From the NCBI RefSeq assembly GCF_022179125.1, contig NZ_BPQG01000011.1, forward strand, positions 1 through 64,000: a stretch of 64,000 bases of DNA. The letters run 5' to 3'. Position 1 is the stretch's first letter. Every line of letters starts with the position of its first letter. Below, piece after piece: positions 8,282 to 17,435 of the stretch. A program made the translations under genes and the position numbers. The notes beneath the pieces were generated by a model, which was not told the origin of the DNA, made no database searches, and was given only the letters and a program-made list of their open reading frames with translations. Origin of the DNA: Methylobacterium cerastii. Its GTDB lineage: Bacteria; Pseudomonadota; Alphaproteobacteria; Rhizobiales; Beijerinckiaceae.

Positions 8282-9523
8282 TCAGGTCATCTGCTTGCGG
8301 GCGAACAAGGCGGCGGCGAAGAACACCGCCGCGCCGGCCGCGACGAGACTGCTCATCAGCAACCGTCGCGGCTGGGTCGAGGACTCCGCCAGGACCGGCT
8401 CGACGATCGGGCTGAAGAACTCGATCTGCCGGGCGGCGATGATCCGTGCGCGCTCGTTGGCGGCGATCACCTTGGCGTAGTATTTTTCCGTATCCTTACG
8501 CTCGTTGTCGAGCGCCTCGAACCGTGTCAGCGCGTCGGACAAAAGGCGCTTCTGCTCCGGATCCTGGCTCGCCGACTGGCGTTCGATCCGGTTGATGTTA
8601 TCGTCGAGGTCCTTGATCTGGGCCTTCATGTCGAGGATGCGGCGCGATTCCGGAGCGAGGTCGCGCAGCGACATCGTCAACTGCACCGAAAGGTTGATGC
8701 GCGCGGCCCTAAGCTCTGCGATCACCTTCAGGTTCGTTTCGTTGGCCTTCTGCGCATCGAGCACGCCGTCACGGTTGCGCAGGTCGCGCACCGCGAGGCG
8801 GATCTTCGCCAGGCGCTCCTCCGCCAAGCGCATCTCGCGATTGCTCTCGGCGACCGCATCGTTGCGCGCGCGCATGGTGAGCTCGTTCACCATGCGCTCG
8901 GCTTCCGTCATCACCGCCTTCGTGATCGCCAGCGACTCGGCAGGATCGAAGGCCGACACCGTCAGCGACATGATGCCGGAGCTGCCCTCAAGGTCGATGG
9001 CGACGCGCTCGCGCCAGTACTTCAAAAACTTCTCGATCGGCTTCTCGGGATCGAAGCGCGAGAGGAAGTCGATTTGGTCGCGGCTGAACCATTCGCGGAT
9101 CGGCAGCTTGGCCTGGATCACCTCCAGCATCGGACGGCTGAGGACGTACTGGTGGGTGATCAGCACGTCCTGAGCCAGCAATTCCTTGGGGACGCCGGCA
9201 TTGGTCCCGACCGCGTCCGGTGTGGCTTTCTCAGCGCCGCCGAGGGCGGGGCGCAGTGCGAACCGGGCCTCGGTGACGAAACGGTCGGAGGCGATGAGGC
9301 CGTAGTAGATGCCGCCCGCGACGGTCGGCAGGACGAAGCACAGGACGAACAGGATCGGTAGCCACGGATCGCTCTTCACGTGGCTCTGGTAGGAGCGAAT
9401 GCCCTTCTTACGGTCGGCGAAGCGGGACAGTCGCGCGATCTGGCTCAGCGACTCGGCCACCGCCTTGGACCGGTCTGCGGTCGTCAGCGGCTTGCCCTGA
9501 GGGTTGCGGATCTCGACGTTCAT
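8282..9523 (-). CDS. Capsule/polysaccharide export inner-membrane protein (KpsE/BexC/CtrB type)
   Basis: A 413-residue protein with a membrane segment at about 57-80, a long periplasmic coiled-coil region (about 200-365) and a second membrane segment near the C-terminus (about 388-407). This is the layout of polysaccharide co-polymerases of the KpsE/BexC/CtrB family, which join the ABC exporter to the outer-membrane channel. It lies directly downstream of the kpsT-like ATPase gene on the same strand, with 88 bp between them, so the two probably form an operon. No gene for the permease (KpsM) or outer-membrane channel (KpsD/Wza) is in the window. Confidence 0.85.
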   Translation of the reverse strand: MNVEIRNPQGKPLTTADRSKAVAESLSQIARLSRFADRKKGIRSYQSHVKSDPWLPILFVLCFVLPTVAGGIYYGLIASDRFVTEARFALRPALGGAEKATPDAVGTNAGVPKELLAQDVLITHQYVLSRPMLEVIQAKLPIREWFSRDQIDFLSRFDPEKPIEKFLKYWRERVAIDLEGSSGIMSLTVSAFDPAESLAITKAVMTEAERMVNELTMRARNDAVAESNREMRLAEERLAKIRLAVRDLRNRDGVLDAQKANETNLKVIAELRAARINLSVQLTMSLRDLAPESRRILDMKAQIKDLDDNINRIERQSASQDPEQKRLLSDALTRFEALDNERKDTEKYYAKVIAANERARIIAARQIEFFSPIVEPVLAESSTQPRRLLMSSLVAAGAAVFFAAALFARKQMT

Positions 9524-9611
9524 GGACCTGCTGATTCCGTTGTCCGGGCGGACATGACGATCATCCTCGGCGCATCGCGCGGCGAAACGATGTCTGCCCC
9601 GTGCGGCGACC

Positions 9612-10265
9612 TCACGCGTTCAGGCGCCGGTAGACCTCGATCGCGTCGTTGACGTCCTCGTAGATGATGGCGCGACCATTGATCAGCACGATACCCTGCG
9701 AGCACCATTCGCGGATCGTCTCCATCGAGTGGGACACCATGATGACGTCGGCGGTCTGGCGTCGTTCGGCGAAGACTTCGGAGCAGCGCCGCTGGAAGCG
9801 CGCGTCGCCCACCGCCGTAACCTCGTCGATCAGGTAGCAGTCGAACGGGATCGCCATGCTCATCCCGAAGGCGAGGCGCTGGCTCATGCCCGACGAGTAG
9901 GTCCGGATCGGGACGTCGAGGTAGCTGCCGAGCTCGGAGAAGTCCTCGACGTAGTCGAGCACGCGCTTCGGGTCCTCGCCGTAGACGCGTGCCACGAAGA
10001 TCACGTTGTCCCGGCCGGTCATCATCGGGTGGAAGCCGCCGCCGAACCCGAGGGGCCAGGAAACCCGCAGCGCACGCTTGATCTTGCCGCTCGTCGGCTC
10101 CTCGGTGCCGCCGATCATGCGCATCGTCGTCGACTTGCCGGCGCCGTTGATCCCGAGGATGCCGTAGCTGATGCCGGGCTTCAGCGTCAGCGACACCCGC
10201 TCCAGGATCGTGCGGCGATGACCGTCGGTCTTGTAGATCTTGGTGACGTTCTCGAAGCGGATCAC
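9612..10265 (-). CDS. Polysaccharide export ABC transporter ATP-binding protein (KpsT/BexA type)
   Basis: A 217-residue ABC ATPase with Walker A GINGAGKS at 38-45, signature YSSGMSQRLAFG near 123-134 and a Walker B strand CYLIDEVTAVGD. The short length, the MIRFENVTKIYKTDGHRRTI start and the IDEVTAVGD segment are characteristic of the KpsT/BexA/CtrD group, which exports capsular polysaccharide or lipid-linked glycans. Its neighbour downstream is the KpsE-type protein. The expected KpsM permease gene is absent upstream, where an unrelated importer operon ends. Confidence 0.9.
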   Translation of the reverse strand: MIRFENVTKIYKTDGHRRTILERVSLTLKPGISYGILGINGAGKSTTMRMIGGTEEPTSGKIKRALRVSWPLGFGGGFHPMMTGRDNVIFVARVYGEDPKRVLDYVEDFSELGSYLDVPIRTYSSGMSQRLAFGMSMAIPFDCYLIDEVTAVGDARFQRRCSEVFAERRQTADVIMVSHSMETIREWCSQGIVLINGRAIIYEDVNDAIEVYRRLNA

Positions 10266-10359
10266 CGCAGGCCGGTCTCCTCGACGCGCCCGGCTCGGCG
10301 GGCCGCCTACGGCTGTTGCCCTCCGAAAGCGGCGAATCTGAGGATTGCCACCGCCCGGC

Positions 10360-11175
10360 TCAGTCCACGGCCGGCGCGTGCAGCTCGGCGTTGGTGAAGC
10401 GCTGCTGCTCCTCCATCACCAGCGCGCCGAGCTCGCGCTTGATCGCGTTGAAGTCCTGGCTCGCCGGGTCGCGCGGCCGCGGCATCGGCACGTTGACGTC
10501 GCGTTTGATCCGGCCCGGGCGGTAGGTCATTACCAAGATGCGGTCGGCGAGGTAGATCGCCTCCTCGATCGAGTGCGTCACGAACACGATCGTCTTGCGG
10601 TACTCCGACCAAATGCGAAGGAGCTCGTCCTGAAGGGTCCGCCGGGTCAGCGCGTCCAGCGCCCCGAACGGCTCGTCCATCAGCATGACCGGCGGGTCCA
10701 GCGCCAGGATGCGGGCGATGGCCACGCGCTGGCGCATGCCGCCGGACAGGTCCTTCGGATAGCGCTTGCGGAAGTCGGAAAGCCCGAGCGTCGCGACGAT
10801 GCGATCGACGGCGATCGTGGCCTCGGGCTTGGGCACGCCCTTGATGTCGAGGCCGAAGCGGACGTTGTCCTCGACCGTCATCCACGGGAACAGCGCGTAT
10901 TCCTGGAAGACCATGCCGCGGTCCGGCCCAGGCTGCGTCACCACCTTGCCGCCCATGGTGATCCGCCCGTCGGTGAGCGGGGTGAAGCCGGCGATGGCGT
11001 TGAGCAGGGTGGACTTGCCGCAGCCGGAGGGGCCGAGCAGGCACAGGAACTGCCCCTCCGGCACCGTGGTCGAAATGTCCTGGAGTGCCGCGACCGCGGC
11101 GGTCCCGGTGCCGAACACCTTTACGGCGTTGGCGACGACGATCTCTGCGGACTTGGGTTGCCGGTCGGCGGACAT
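10360..11175 (-). CDS. Nitrate/sulfonate/taurine-type ABC transporter ATP-binding protein
   Basis: A 271-residue ABC ATPase with Walker A GPSGCGKST at 48-56, signature LSGGMRQRVAIARIL and Walker B VMLMDEPFGALDALTR, clearly of the NrtD/SsuB/TauB family. It is the last gene of a three-gene minus-strand operon (binding protein, permease, ATPase) with 7 bp between it and the permease gene. The substrate cannot be read from the ATPase; the family serves nitrate, sulfonates, taurine, pyrimidine precursors and others. Confidence 0.92.
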   Translation of the reverse strand: MSADRQPKSAEIVVANAVKVFGTGTAAVAALQDISTTVPEGQFLCLLGPSGCGKSTLLNAIAGFTPLTDGRITMGGKVVTQPGPDRGMVFQEYALFPWMTVEDNVRFGLDIKGVPKPEATIAVDRIVATLGLSDFRKRYPKDLSGGMRQRVAIARILALDPPVMLMDEPFGALDALTRRTLQDELLRIWSEYRKTIVFVTHSIEEAIYLADRILVMTYRPGRIKRDVNVPMPRPRDPASQDFNAIKRELGALVMEEQQRFTNAELHAPAVD

Positions 11176-11182
11176 GGGCGGC

Positions 11183-11992
11183 CTATCGCTCGAGGCCGCG
11201 ATGCCAGCGCAGCAGGTGGTCGTTGAGACGGCTCATCGCGCCGTCGATGATCAGGCCGAGGATGCCGATCGTCAGCATGCCGCCGATGATCTTGTCCGAC
11301 CACATGTACTCGCGCGCCTCGAGGATGCGGTAGCCGAGGCCGTCAGAGACCGCGATCATCTCGGCGACGATCACGACGATGAACGCGGTGCCGATGCCGA
11401 TTCGCATCCCGGCGAGCACGTAGGGGCTCGCGGCCGGCAGGATCACCCGGCGGAACATCGTCCAAGAGTTGGCGCCGAGGTTCCGCGCGGCGCGGATGTA
11501 GATCGAGTCGACCTGCCGCACGCCGGCGATGGTGTTGACCAGCACCGGGAAGAAGGTGCCCAGCGCGATCAGGAATAGGGCCGGCGGGTTGCCGAGGCCG
11601 AACCAGACGATGGCGAGCGGTATGTAGGCGATCGGCGGGATCGGGCGCAGCACCTGTAGCAGCGGGTTGAACAGCCCGTAGAGCCTGTCGCTCGTGCCGA
11701 GCATCAGACCGGTCGGCACTGCTAGCCCGGCACCGATGACGAAGCCCGCCAGGACCCGCGTCAGGCTCGACGCCGCGTCGTGCGGCATCTCGCCGGAGAA
11801 GATCCAGGCGAGATAGCTCTCCTGGCCCGGCTCATAGGGGAGGGCGGGCAGCAGGCCCGCATACCACTTCACCGCCACCGCGCTCGGCGGCGGCAGCACG
11901 ATCGGCGAGAACACGCCGACCCGGCTCAGGATCTCCCAGAGCACGAGCAGGCCGACCGGGACGAGGGCGCCCCGCAGCGAGGAAAGCCGCAT
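11183..11992 (-). CDS. ABC transporter permease (NrtB/SsuC/TauC type)
   Basis: A 269-residue permease with about six transmembrane segments and the EAA-loop motif RAARNLGANSWTMFRRVILP that contacts the ATPase. I place the start at ATG 11992, which overlaps the stop codon of the binding-protein gene by one base (TGATG), implying translational coupling. An in-frame upstream extension would read back into the binding-protein gene and looks non-coding. It forms the membrane pore of the importer together with its flanking genes. Confidence 0.92.
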   Translation of the reverse strand: MRLSSLRGALVPVGLLVLWEILSRVGVFSPIVLPPPSAVAVKWYAGLLPALPYEPGQESYLAWIFSGEMPHDAASSLTRVLAGFVIGAGLAVPTGLMLGTSDRLYGLFNPLLQVLRPIPPIAYIPLAIVWFGLGNPPALFLIALGTFFPVLVNTIAGVRQVDSIYIRAARNLGANSWTMFRRVILPAASPYVLAGMRIGIGTAFIVVIVAEMIAVSDGLGYRILEAREYMWSDKIIGGMLTIGILGLIIDGAMSRLNDHLLRWHRGLER

Positions 11993-12990
11993 CACGGGGT
12001 CTTCGATTCGGCCTTGATGCCAAGATCCGCCTTGGCCTTGTCGAGCAGGTCCGTCTTCACCCACTCGGCATCGCTCTTGGGCGGGGTCGTCATCTTACCG
12101 AGGCCGTACTTCATCATGTAATCGGCGGTGGTCTGCATGTGCCCGGCCGGCACGTCGTAGGTGTAGCTCGCGTTCGCCATGCCGTCGCGGAAGTCCTGGC
12201 TCGAAAGCTGGCCCTTGAACACGGACTCGCGCACGTACTTCTCGGCCAGCGCCGGGTCGTCGATGAAGGCCTTGGTCGCGGCCACGAAAAGCTTTAGCAC
12301 CCGGCCGGCGATCTCCGGCTTCTCGTTGTACATCTTCTCGGTCATCACCAGCGGACGCACGGGGATGCCGATCGGGGTGTCGTAGGGCTTCACCACCTCG
12401 ACGCCCCATCCGGCGCTGATCGCCTGGGTCGATTGCGGCTCCGACTGGCAGATCACGTCGACGTATTTCTGCGCCAGCGCCTGGTTCAGGTCGGCGTAGT
12501 TGTTGAAGTAGATCAGCTGCACGTCCTTGCCGGCGCGCTCGCCCCAGGTCATGCCGTGCTTGTCGAGCTCGGCGAGCAGCATCAGGTCCTGCGTGCCGCC
12601 GCGGACGGTGGCGACCTTGAGGCCTTTCACATCTTTTAGCGTTTTCACCGCGTCGAGATCGGGCCGCTTCAGGATGCGAACGCCGCCGTTGGCGAAACCC
12701 GCCACCACGTAGAGCTTCACGCCGTTGCCGCGCGCCGCCACCGCGCCGTCGGCGCCTGAGGCCGAGATGTCGATCTGGTCCACCGCCATGGCGGGGTAGA
12801 TGTCGGCGCCCTTGGCGAACTGCTTCTCGTCGATCTTCAGGCCGAACTTCGGGGCGATCTCCTTCATGTAGGAGATCGCCCCGTAGTGGGCGAACTTCAG
12901 GTTCCCGAGGCGGACGACGTCGTCGGCCCGCGCGGTGCCGGCGGCGAGAAGCAGGATCGCGGCGGCGGCGGCCGAGGCGCGCTTGAACAT
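11992..12990 (-). CDS. ABC transporter substrate-binding protein (NrtA/SsuA/TauA-like)
   Basis: A 332-residue periplasmic binding protein. The signal peptide (1-22) has a Lys/Arg start, an Ala/Leu core and a cleavage site after ARA. The mature part resembles NMT1/NrtA/SsuA-type proteins, with residues such as FAKGADIYPAMAVDQIDIS in the first lobe. It is first in the importer operon. The substrate is unknown: sulfonates, nitrate and small organics are all possible. The neighbouring hydroxyacyl-CoA dehydrogenase-family gene starts 115 bp away on the opposite strand and could share regulation, but this is only positional. Confidence 0.85.
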   Translation of the reverse strand: MFKRASAAAAAILLLAAGTARADDVVRLGNLKFAHYGAISYMKEIAPKFGLKIDEKQFAKGADIYPAMAVDQIDISASGADGAVAARGNGVKLYVVAGFANGGVRILKRPDLDAVKTLKDVKGLKVATVRGGTQDLMLLAELDKHGMTWGERAGKDVQLIYFNNYADLNQALAQKYVDVICQSEPQSTQAISAGWGVEVVKPYDTPIGIPVRPLVMTEKMYNEKPEIAGRVLKLFVAATKAFIDDPALAEKYVRESVFKGQLSSQDFRDGMANASYTYDVPAGHMQTTADYMMKYGLGKMTTPPKSDAEWVKTDLLDKAKADLGIKAESKTP

Positions 12991-13105
12991 CGATGTCCTC
13001 CGGGTCGCAGGTCGTTCCGCCTGCCGTTCGCCCGGCGATGTACGCCGGGCGCTGCATTGACTAGGCGAGGCGCCGACTGAAAGTAAAGCGTAGGGAGGCG
13101 ACGCC

Positions 13106-14038
13106 GTGACAGCTGTTGAAACGGATGAAACCGGCCGCATAGCCGTGGTCGGCTGCGGTACGCTCGGTGCCAGCTGGGCGGCCTTGTTCCTCGCGCACGG
13201 CTTCGACGTGGCGGCCTACGACACCGCGCCCGGCTTCGCGGACCGGCTCCGCGCTTCCGTCGCTCACGCGCTCGGCCAGCTGGGGGAACTCGGACTGCGT
13301 GGATCCGGGCGCCTGGAGACCTGCACCGCGATCGAGGCGGCCGTGTCCGGCGCGATCTTCGTGCAGGAGAACGCGCCCGAGGACGAGGCGGTCAAGCGGG
13401 CGGTGCTGGCCGAGCTCGACGCGCGGGCGGCGCCCGGCGTGATCGTCGCGTCGAGCACCTCGGCGATGCTGCGCAGCCGGATCGTCGCCGAATGCCGGAC
13501 GCCGGAACGGGTGATCGTCGCCCACCCGTTCCACCCGCCGCACCTGGTGCCGCTGGTGGAGATCGTGGCGGGCGACCCGGCGACCGGCGAGCGCGCCGCC
13601 GCGTTCTACGCCCGGCTCGGGCGGCGCCCGGTGATCCTGCGGCGCGAGATGCCGGGCCACGTCGCCAACCGCCTCGCCTCGGCCCTGTACCGGGAGGCGG
13701 TGAACCTCGTCGCCGAGGGGGTGGCCAGCGTCGCCGACATCGACGCGGCCTTGTGCAACGGTCCGGGGCTGCGCTGGGCGGCGATGGGGCCGCACATGAC
13801 CTATCATCTCGGCGGCGGGGCGGGCGGCATCCGGCACTACCTCGACCACCTCGGGCCGAGCCAGGTCCGCCGCTGGGAGAGCCTCGGCCGCCCCGAGCTG
13901 AGCGACGCGGTGAAGGATGCGATCGTCGAAGGCGTCGAAGCGGAGGCGGCCGGCCGCACGCTGCCCGAGCTGGAGGCCCGCCGCGACCGCGCGCTGATCG
14001 ACATCCTGAAGGCCCGGACCGAGGTCGCCGGATCTTAG
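13106..14038 (+). CDS. 3-hydroxyacyl-CoA / L-carnitine dehydrogenase-family NAD-dependent oxidoreductase
   Basis: A 310-residue enzyme with an N-terminal Rossmann motif GCGTLG at 16-21, the 3-hydroxyacyl-CoA dehydrogenase segment ENAPEDEAVKRAV, SSTSAML, and the catalytic-region motif AHPFHPPHLVPLVE. The single-domain size and sequence flavour resemble L-carnitine 3-dehydrogenase or L-gulonate 3-dehydrogenase (CRYL1) more than fatty-acid beta-oxidation enzymes; the substrate is uncertain. The start is GTG 13106. It diverges from the ABC importer. The 105-bp palindromic element begins exactly at its TAG stop codon. Confidence 0.8.
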   Translation: MTAVETDETGRIAVVGCGTLGASWAALFLAHGFDVAAYDTAPGFADRLRASVAHALGQLGELGLRGSGRLETCTAIEAAVSGAIFVQENAPEDEAVKRAVLAELDARAAPGVIVASSTSAMLRSRIVAECRTPERVIVAHPFHPPHLVPLVEIVAGDPATGERAAAFYARLGRRPVILRREMPGHVANRLASALYREAVNLVAEGVASVADIDAALCNGPGLRWAAMGPHMTYHLGGGAGGIRHYLDHLGPSQVRRWESLGRPELSDAVKDAIVEGVEAEAAGRTLPELEARRDRALIDILKARTEVAGS

Positions 14039-14140
14039 AGCATTTTCCGTGATCCCTGGGTCACGGAAAATGCCCTAACCTGCTGTGTGGTCGCGTTCTC
14101 TTCACACGAGCCGGCATCCACCTCGCTTGAAAAGGCTCTA
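14036..14140. repeat. 105-bp palindromic element with TAGAGC termini
   Basis: The element begins with TAGAGCATTTT at 14036 and ends with AAAAGGCTCTA at 14140, whose reverse complement TAGAGCCTTTT matches the left end at 10 of 11 positions. Inside the left half is a perfect 13-bp stem, GCATTTTCCGTGA (14040-14052) paired with TCACGGAAAATGC (14061-14073), with an 8-base loop. The left terminus supplies the stop codon of the upstream gene. The shape suggests a dispersed intergenic palindromic repeat or a non-autonomous element; the hairpin may also stabilise or end the upstream transcript. No second copy was seen in this window. Confidence 0.6.
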
Positions 14141-14245
14141 GCCGGCGCGCCGCTTCGCTCCGGTCATGCGCCCGACGCAACGTGAAGACCGCAGCGGGCG
14201 TGCTATGCGCAAGCCCTCCTCGAACGCCAGCCGGTCCGCCATCCC

Positions 14246-15175
14246 GTGAACGCCGTGATGATCATCGTCCCGATCTTCGGGATCATCCTGATCGGCTGGG
14301 GCGCGGCGCTGGCCGGCCTGCTCTCCGACAAGGTGAGCGAGGGGCTGTCGGAATACGTCTTCGCCATCGCCGTGCCGTCGCTGATCATCGCGACGCTGAC
14401 CCGGCCGGGACTCGATGGCGAGATCTCCTGGGGCTACTGGATCTCCTATTTCGGCGGCGCCGGCATGTCCTGGCTCGCCGGGTCGCTGATCGCGCGGCGG
14501 CGCGCGGGCATCGAGCGGCAGGGCGCGATCCTGCACGGCTTCGCCGCCAGCCAGTCGAACACCATCTTCGTCGGCGTGCCGACCATCCTCCAGGCTTACG
14601 GCGAGGAGGGGGCGTTCCCGCTCTTCCTGCTGCTCGCCGTCCACCTGCCGCTGATGATGGGCTGCGCCACCTTCCTGATCGAGGCGGAGGCCGGGCGCTC
14701 GCTCTGGCAGCGCCTGCGCGGCCTCGGCCTCGTGCTGATCCGCAACCCGATCTTCGTGGCGTTGCTGATCGGCATGGCGCTGAAGCAGGGCGGCATCGTC
14801 CCGTCCGGCATCCCCAAGGCGCTGATCGACATGTTCGCGGCCACGGCCTCGACCTGCGCGCTGATCGCGCTGGGCGCCGGCCTGCGGCGCTACCGCGTGC
14901 TGTTCGACCTGCCCGGTGCGGTGGTGATCGCGCTGTTGAAGCTCGTCGTCCACCCGCTGATCGTGTGGCTGCTCGCGACGAAGCTGTTTGCGATGCCGCC
15001 GGCCTATGCCGGCGTCGCGACGCTGTTCGCGGCGATGCCGGTCGGCATCAACGCCTACCTGCTCGCCATGCGCTACCGGACGGAAACCGGCCTGATCGCG
15101 GCCTCGCTCCTGGTCTCGACCCTGCTCGCCCCCTTCACCACCATCGCGTGGCTGACGCTGCTCGGCCGGGCGTGA
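14246..15175 (+). CDS. AEC family (auxin efflux carrier/malonate) transporter
   Basis: A 309-residue hydrophobic protein with about ten transmembrane segments in two inverted halves. The Asn-bearing [13 protein letters not shown] motif near residues 92-104 and the late [12 protein letters not shown] segment are typical of the AEC (auxin efflux carrier, malonate/biotin-like carboxylate) family. The likely start is GTG 14246, with ATG 14258 as an alternative. The substrate is probably a small organic acid, but this cannot be decided from sequence. The gutter between the palindromic element and this gene holds no other coding sequence. Confidence 0.85.
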   Translation: MNAVMIIVPIFGIILIGWGAALAGLLSDKVSEGLSEYVFAIAVPSLIIATLTRPGLDGEISWGYWISYFGGAGMSWLAGSLIARRRAGIERQGAILHGFAASQSNTIFVGVPTILQAYGEEGAFPLFLLLAVHLPLMMGCATFLIEAEAGRSLWQRLRGLGLVLIRNPIFVALLIGMALKQGGIVPSGIPKALIDMFAATASTCALIALGAGLRRYRVLFDLPGAVVIALLKLVVHPLIVWLLATKLFAMPPAYAGVATLFAAMPVGINAYLLAMRYRTETGLIAASLLVSTLLAPFTTIAWLTLLGRA

Positions 15176-15302
15176 CAGCGGCGCGGGCCTGACCCTTCCC
15201 CGCGGCGGGCGCGGTGGAAGTCGCGGCCCATCCGGCTATCTTGCGGCGCAACGGCCGGCGAATCGCCGAACCGGCCGAGACCGTTTCGGAGAGGGATCGA
15301 CC

Positions 15303-16535
15303 ATGAACGCACCGATGCGCGCGCCCGCCGGAAGCGCCGGCCCATTGGTCAAGGCGTCGGCCGCCTTCGTCTGGGACGACCCGTTCCTGCTCGAGGACCA
15401 GCTCACCGAAGACGAGCGCGCGATCCGCGACGTGGCGCAGGACTTCGCCCAGGAGCGGCTGCTGCCCGGCGTGGTGGACGCCTACGCCCAGGAGAAGACC
15501 GACCCCGATCTGTTCCGCCAGATGGGCGCACTCGGGCTGCTGGGCGTGACGATCCCCGAGGAGTACGGCTGCGCCGGCGCCGGCTACGTCGCCTACGGCC
15601 TCGTGGCGCGGGCGGTCGAGCGGGTCGATTCCGGCTATCGCTCGATGATGAGCGTGCAGTCGTCCCTGGTGATGTACCCGATCCACGCCTACGGCTCCGA
15701 GGAGCAGCGGCGGAAGTTCCTGCCGAAGCTCGCATCCGGCGAATTCATCGGCTGCTTCGGTCTCACCGAACCCGATGCCGGCTCCGATCCGGGCGGCATG
15801 AAGACCAAGGCCGAGAAGATCGATGGCGGCTACCGCCTGTCGGGGGCCAAGATGTGGATCTCGAACGCGCCCTTCGCCGACGTGTTCGTGGTCTGGGCGA
15901 AGTCCGACGCGCATGACGGCGCGATCCGCGGCTTCATCCTGGAAAAGGGCATGAAAGGGCTGTCGGCTCCGACGCTGAAGGGCAAGTTGTCGCTTCGGGC
16001 CTCGACCACGGGCGAGATCGTGATGGAGGGCGTCGAGGTCGGCGAGGACGCGCTGCTCCCCAACGTCTCCGGCCTCAAGGGCCCGTTCGGCTGCCTGAAC
16101 CGGGCGCGCTACGGCATCTCCTGGGGCGTAATGGGCGCCGCGGAGGATTGCTGGCACCGGGCGCGCTCCTACACCCTGGAGCGCAAGCAGTTCGGCCGGC
16201 CGCTGGCGCAGACGCAGCTCATCCAGAAGAAGCTCGCCGACATGCAGACCGAGATCACGCTCGGATTGCAGGCATCCTTGCGCGTCGGCCGCCTGATGGA
16301 CGAGGGAAAGATGGCGCCGGAGATGATCTCGCTGATCAAGCGCAACAATTGCGGCAAGGCGCTCGACATCGCCCGCACCGCCCGGGACATGCACGGCGGC
16401 AACGGCATCATGGGCGAGTACCACGTGATGCGTCACGCCCAGAACCTCGAGACGGTGAACACCTACGAGGGCACCCACGATGTCCACGCCCTGATCCTCG
16501 GCCGCGCGCAGACCGGGCTGCAGGCGTTCTTCTGA
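15303..16535 (+). CDS. gcdH: Glutaryl-CoA dehydrogenase (acyl-CoA dehydrogenase family)
   Basis: A 410-residue flavoprotein that matches glutaryl-CoA dehydrogenase throughout, with the FAD/substrate segment [16 protein letters not shown] and the C-terminal [17 protein letters not shown] in which E389 is the expected catalytic base. The enzyme oxidises and decarboxylates glutaryl-CoA to crotonyl-CoA in lysine/tryptophan breakdown, passing electrons to ETF. The Shine-Dalgarno GGAGAGGG lies just before ATG 15303. It stands alone, without sugE-like or CaiB transferase genes close by. Family and subfamily assignment are firm. Confidence 0.92.
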   Translation: MNAPMRAPAGSAGPLVKASAAFVWDDPFLLEDQLTEDERAIRDVAQDFAQERLLPGVVDAYAQEKTDPDLFRQMGALGLLGVTIPEEYGCAGAGYVAYGLVARAVERVDSGYRSMMSVQSSLVMYPIHAYGSEEQRRKFLPKLASGEFIGCFGLTEPDAGSDPGGMKTKAEKIDGGYRLSGAKMWISNAPFADVFVVWAKSDAHDGAIRGFILEKGMKGLSAPTLKGKLSLRASTTGEIVMEGVEVGEDALLPNVSGLKGPFGCLNRARYGISWGVMGAAEDCWHRARSYTLERKQFGRPLAQTQLIQKKLADMQTEITLGLQASLRVGRLMDEGKMAPEMISLIKRNNCGKALDIARTARDMHGGNGIMGEYHVMRHAQNLETVNTYEGTHDVHALILGRAQTGLQAFF

Positions 16536-16646
16536 TCTTCGTCTCGATAAGCGGATGTTTCGACGCGGGTCTCGGATCGCGCGGTACGATTTGCTCCCTC
16601 ACGCGTTGTGCCACTGACGACGACATCTCGAACGCGTGAGAAACTG

Positions 16647-17333
16647 ATGAAACGGATTGTCTTAGCGTCCGCCTTGATGGCCGGCGCGCTCGCCATGCTT
16701 CCCGCGACCGTCGACGCCCGCGGCTTCGGCGGCCGGGGCGGCGGCGGCTTCGGTGGCGGCCATGGCATCGGCGGCGGCGGCTTCGGCGGTGGCCGCGGCT
16801 TTGGTGGCGGCGGCTTCGGCGGTGGTCGCGGCATCGGCGGGGCAGGCTTCGCCGGCCGCGGCGTGGGCGGCGGCTTCGCAAACCGTGGCTTCGGCGGCGG
16901 GTTCGCCAACCGTGGCGTCGGTGGTGGGTTTGCTAACCGAGGCGGCTTCGTCGGCAACGGCGGCTTCGCCAACCGCGGGATCGGCCGGGGCTACGGCACC
17001 GGCTATGGTCGCGGGTACCGCGGCGGCTACGGTCGTGGCCTCGGCTACGGCGCGGCCGGCCTCGGGCTCGGCCTCGCCACCGGCGCTCTGATCGGCGGCG
17101 GCCTCGGTTATGGCTACGGCGGCTACGGCTACGACGACAACTACTACGGCGGCGGTTACGCGCCGGCCGGCTACGGCGGCTACGGCTACGCTCCGGCCTA
17201 CACGGAGGTGCAGACCGAGGTGGCGCCCGGCCCGCAGGAATCGGTGAGCTACTGCATCCAGCGCTTCCGCTCCTACGACGTGCGCTCGCAGACCTACCTC
17301 GGCAACGACGGCGCGCGGCACTCCTGCCCGTAA
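16647..17333 (+). CDS. Glycine-rich secreted protein with BA14K-like C-terminus
   Basis: A 228-residue exported protein with a signal peptide at 1-25 (MKRIVLASALMAGALAML, cleavage near VDA-RGF). Residues 26-130 are strongly Gly-rich with GGGF repeats and four FANRG-type units. A Tyr/Gly-rich zone (about 130-195) follows. The C-terminal 35 residues, ending YLGNDGARHSC, resemble the BA14K lectin-like family of Rhizobiales. The protein is probably at the cell surface or in the periplasm. The repeated DNA makes copy number prone to slippage. A strong intrinsic terminator follows the stop codon. Confidence 0.72.
   Translation: MKRIVLASALMAGALAMLPATVDARGFGGRGGGGFGGGHGIGGGGFGGGRGFGGGGFGGGRGIGGAGFAGRGVGGGFANRGFGGGFANRGVGGGFANRGGFVGNGGFANRGIGRGYGTGYGRGYRGGYGRGLGYGAAGLGLGLATGALIGGGLGYGYGGYGYDDNYYGGGYAPAGYGGYGYAPAYTEVQTEVAPGPQESVSYCIQRFRSYDVRSQTYLGNDGARHSCP
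16862..16980 (+). repeat. Imperfect repeats encoding GGGFANRG units
   Basis: Within the glycine-rich gene, units of about 27-30 bp encode GGGFANRGF, GGGFANRGV, GGGFANRGG and, after a short spacer, GGFANRGI. Synonymous codons differ between copies (for example GCAAAC, GCCAAC and GCTAAC for AN), so the repeats are not recent exact duplications. Confidence 0.65.
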
Positions 17334-17357
17334 GGGTTTCGAGGCCGATATGACGAG

Positions 17358-17391
17358 AAGCCCCGCGACCGATACGGTCGCGGGGCTTTTT
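17358..17391 (+). terminator. Intrinsic terminator after the BA14K-like gene
   Basis: A perfect 14-bp stem, AAGCCCCGCGACCG (17358-17371) with CGGTCGCGGGGCTT (17375-17388), a three-base ATA loop and a run of five T at 17387-17391. It is the clearest rho-independent terminator in the window. Confidence 0.9.
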
Positions 17392-17435
17392 GCTGCCCGC
17401 CCGGGACGGTTCCGGGCCAAGGGGGACGCCACGCC

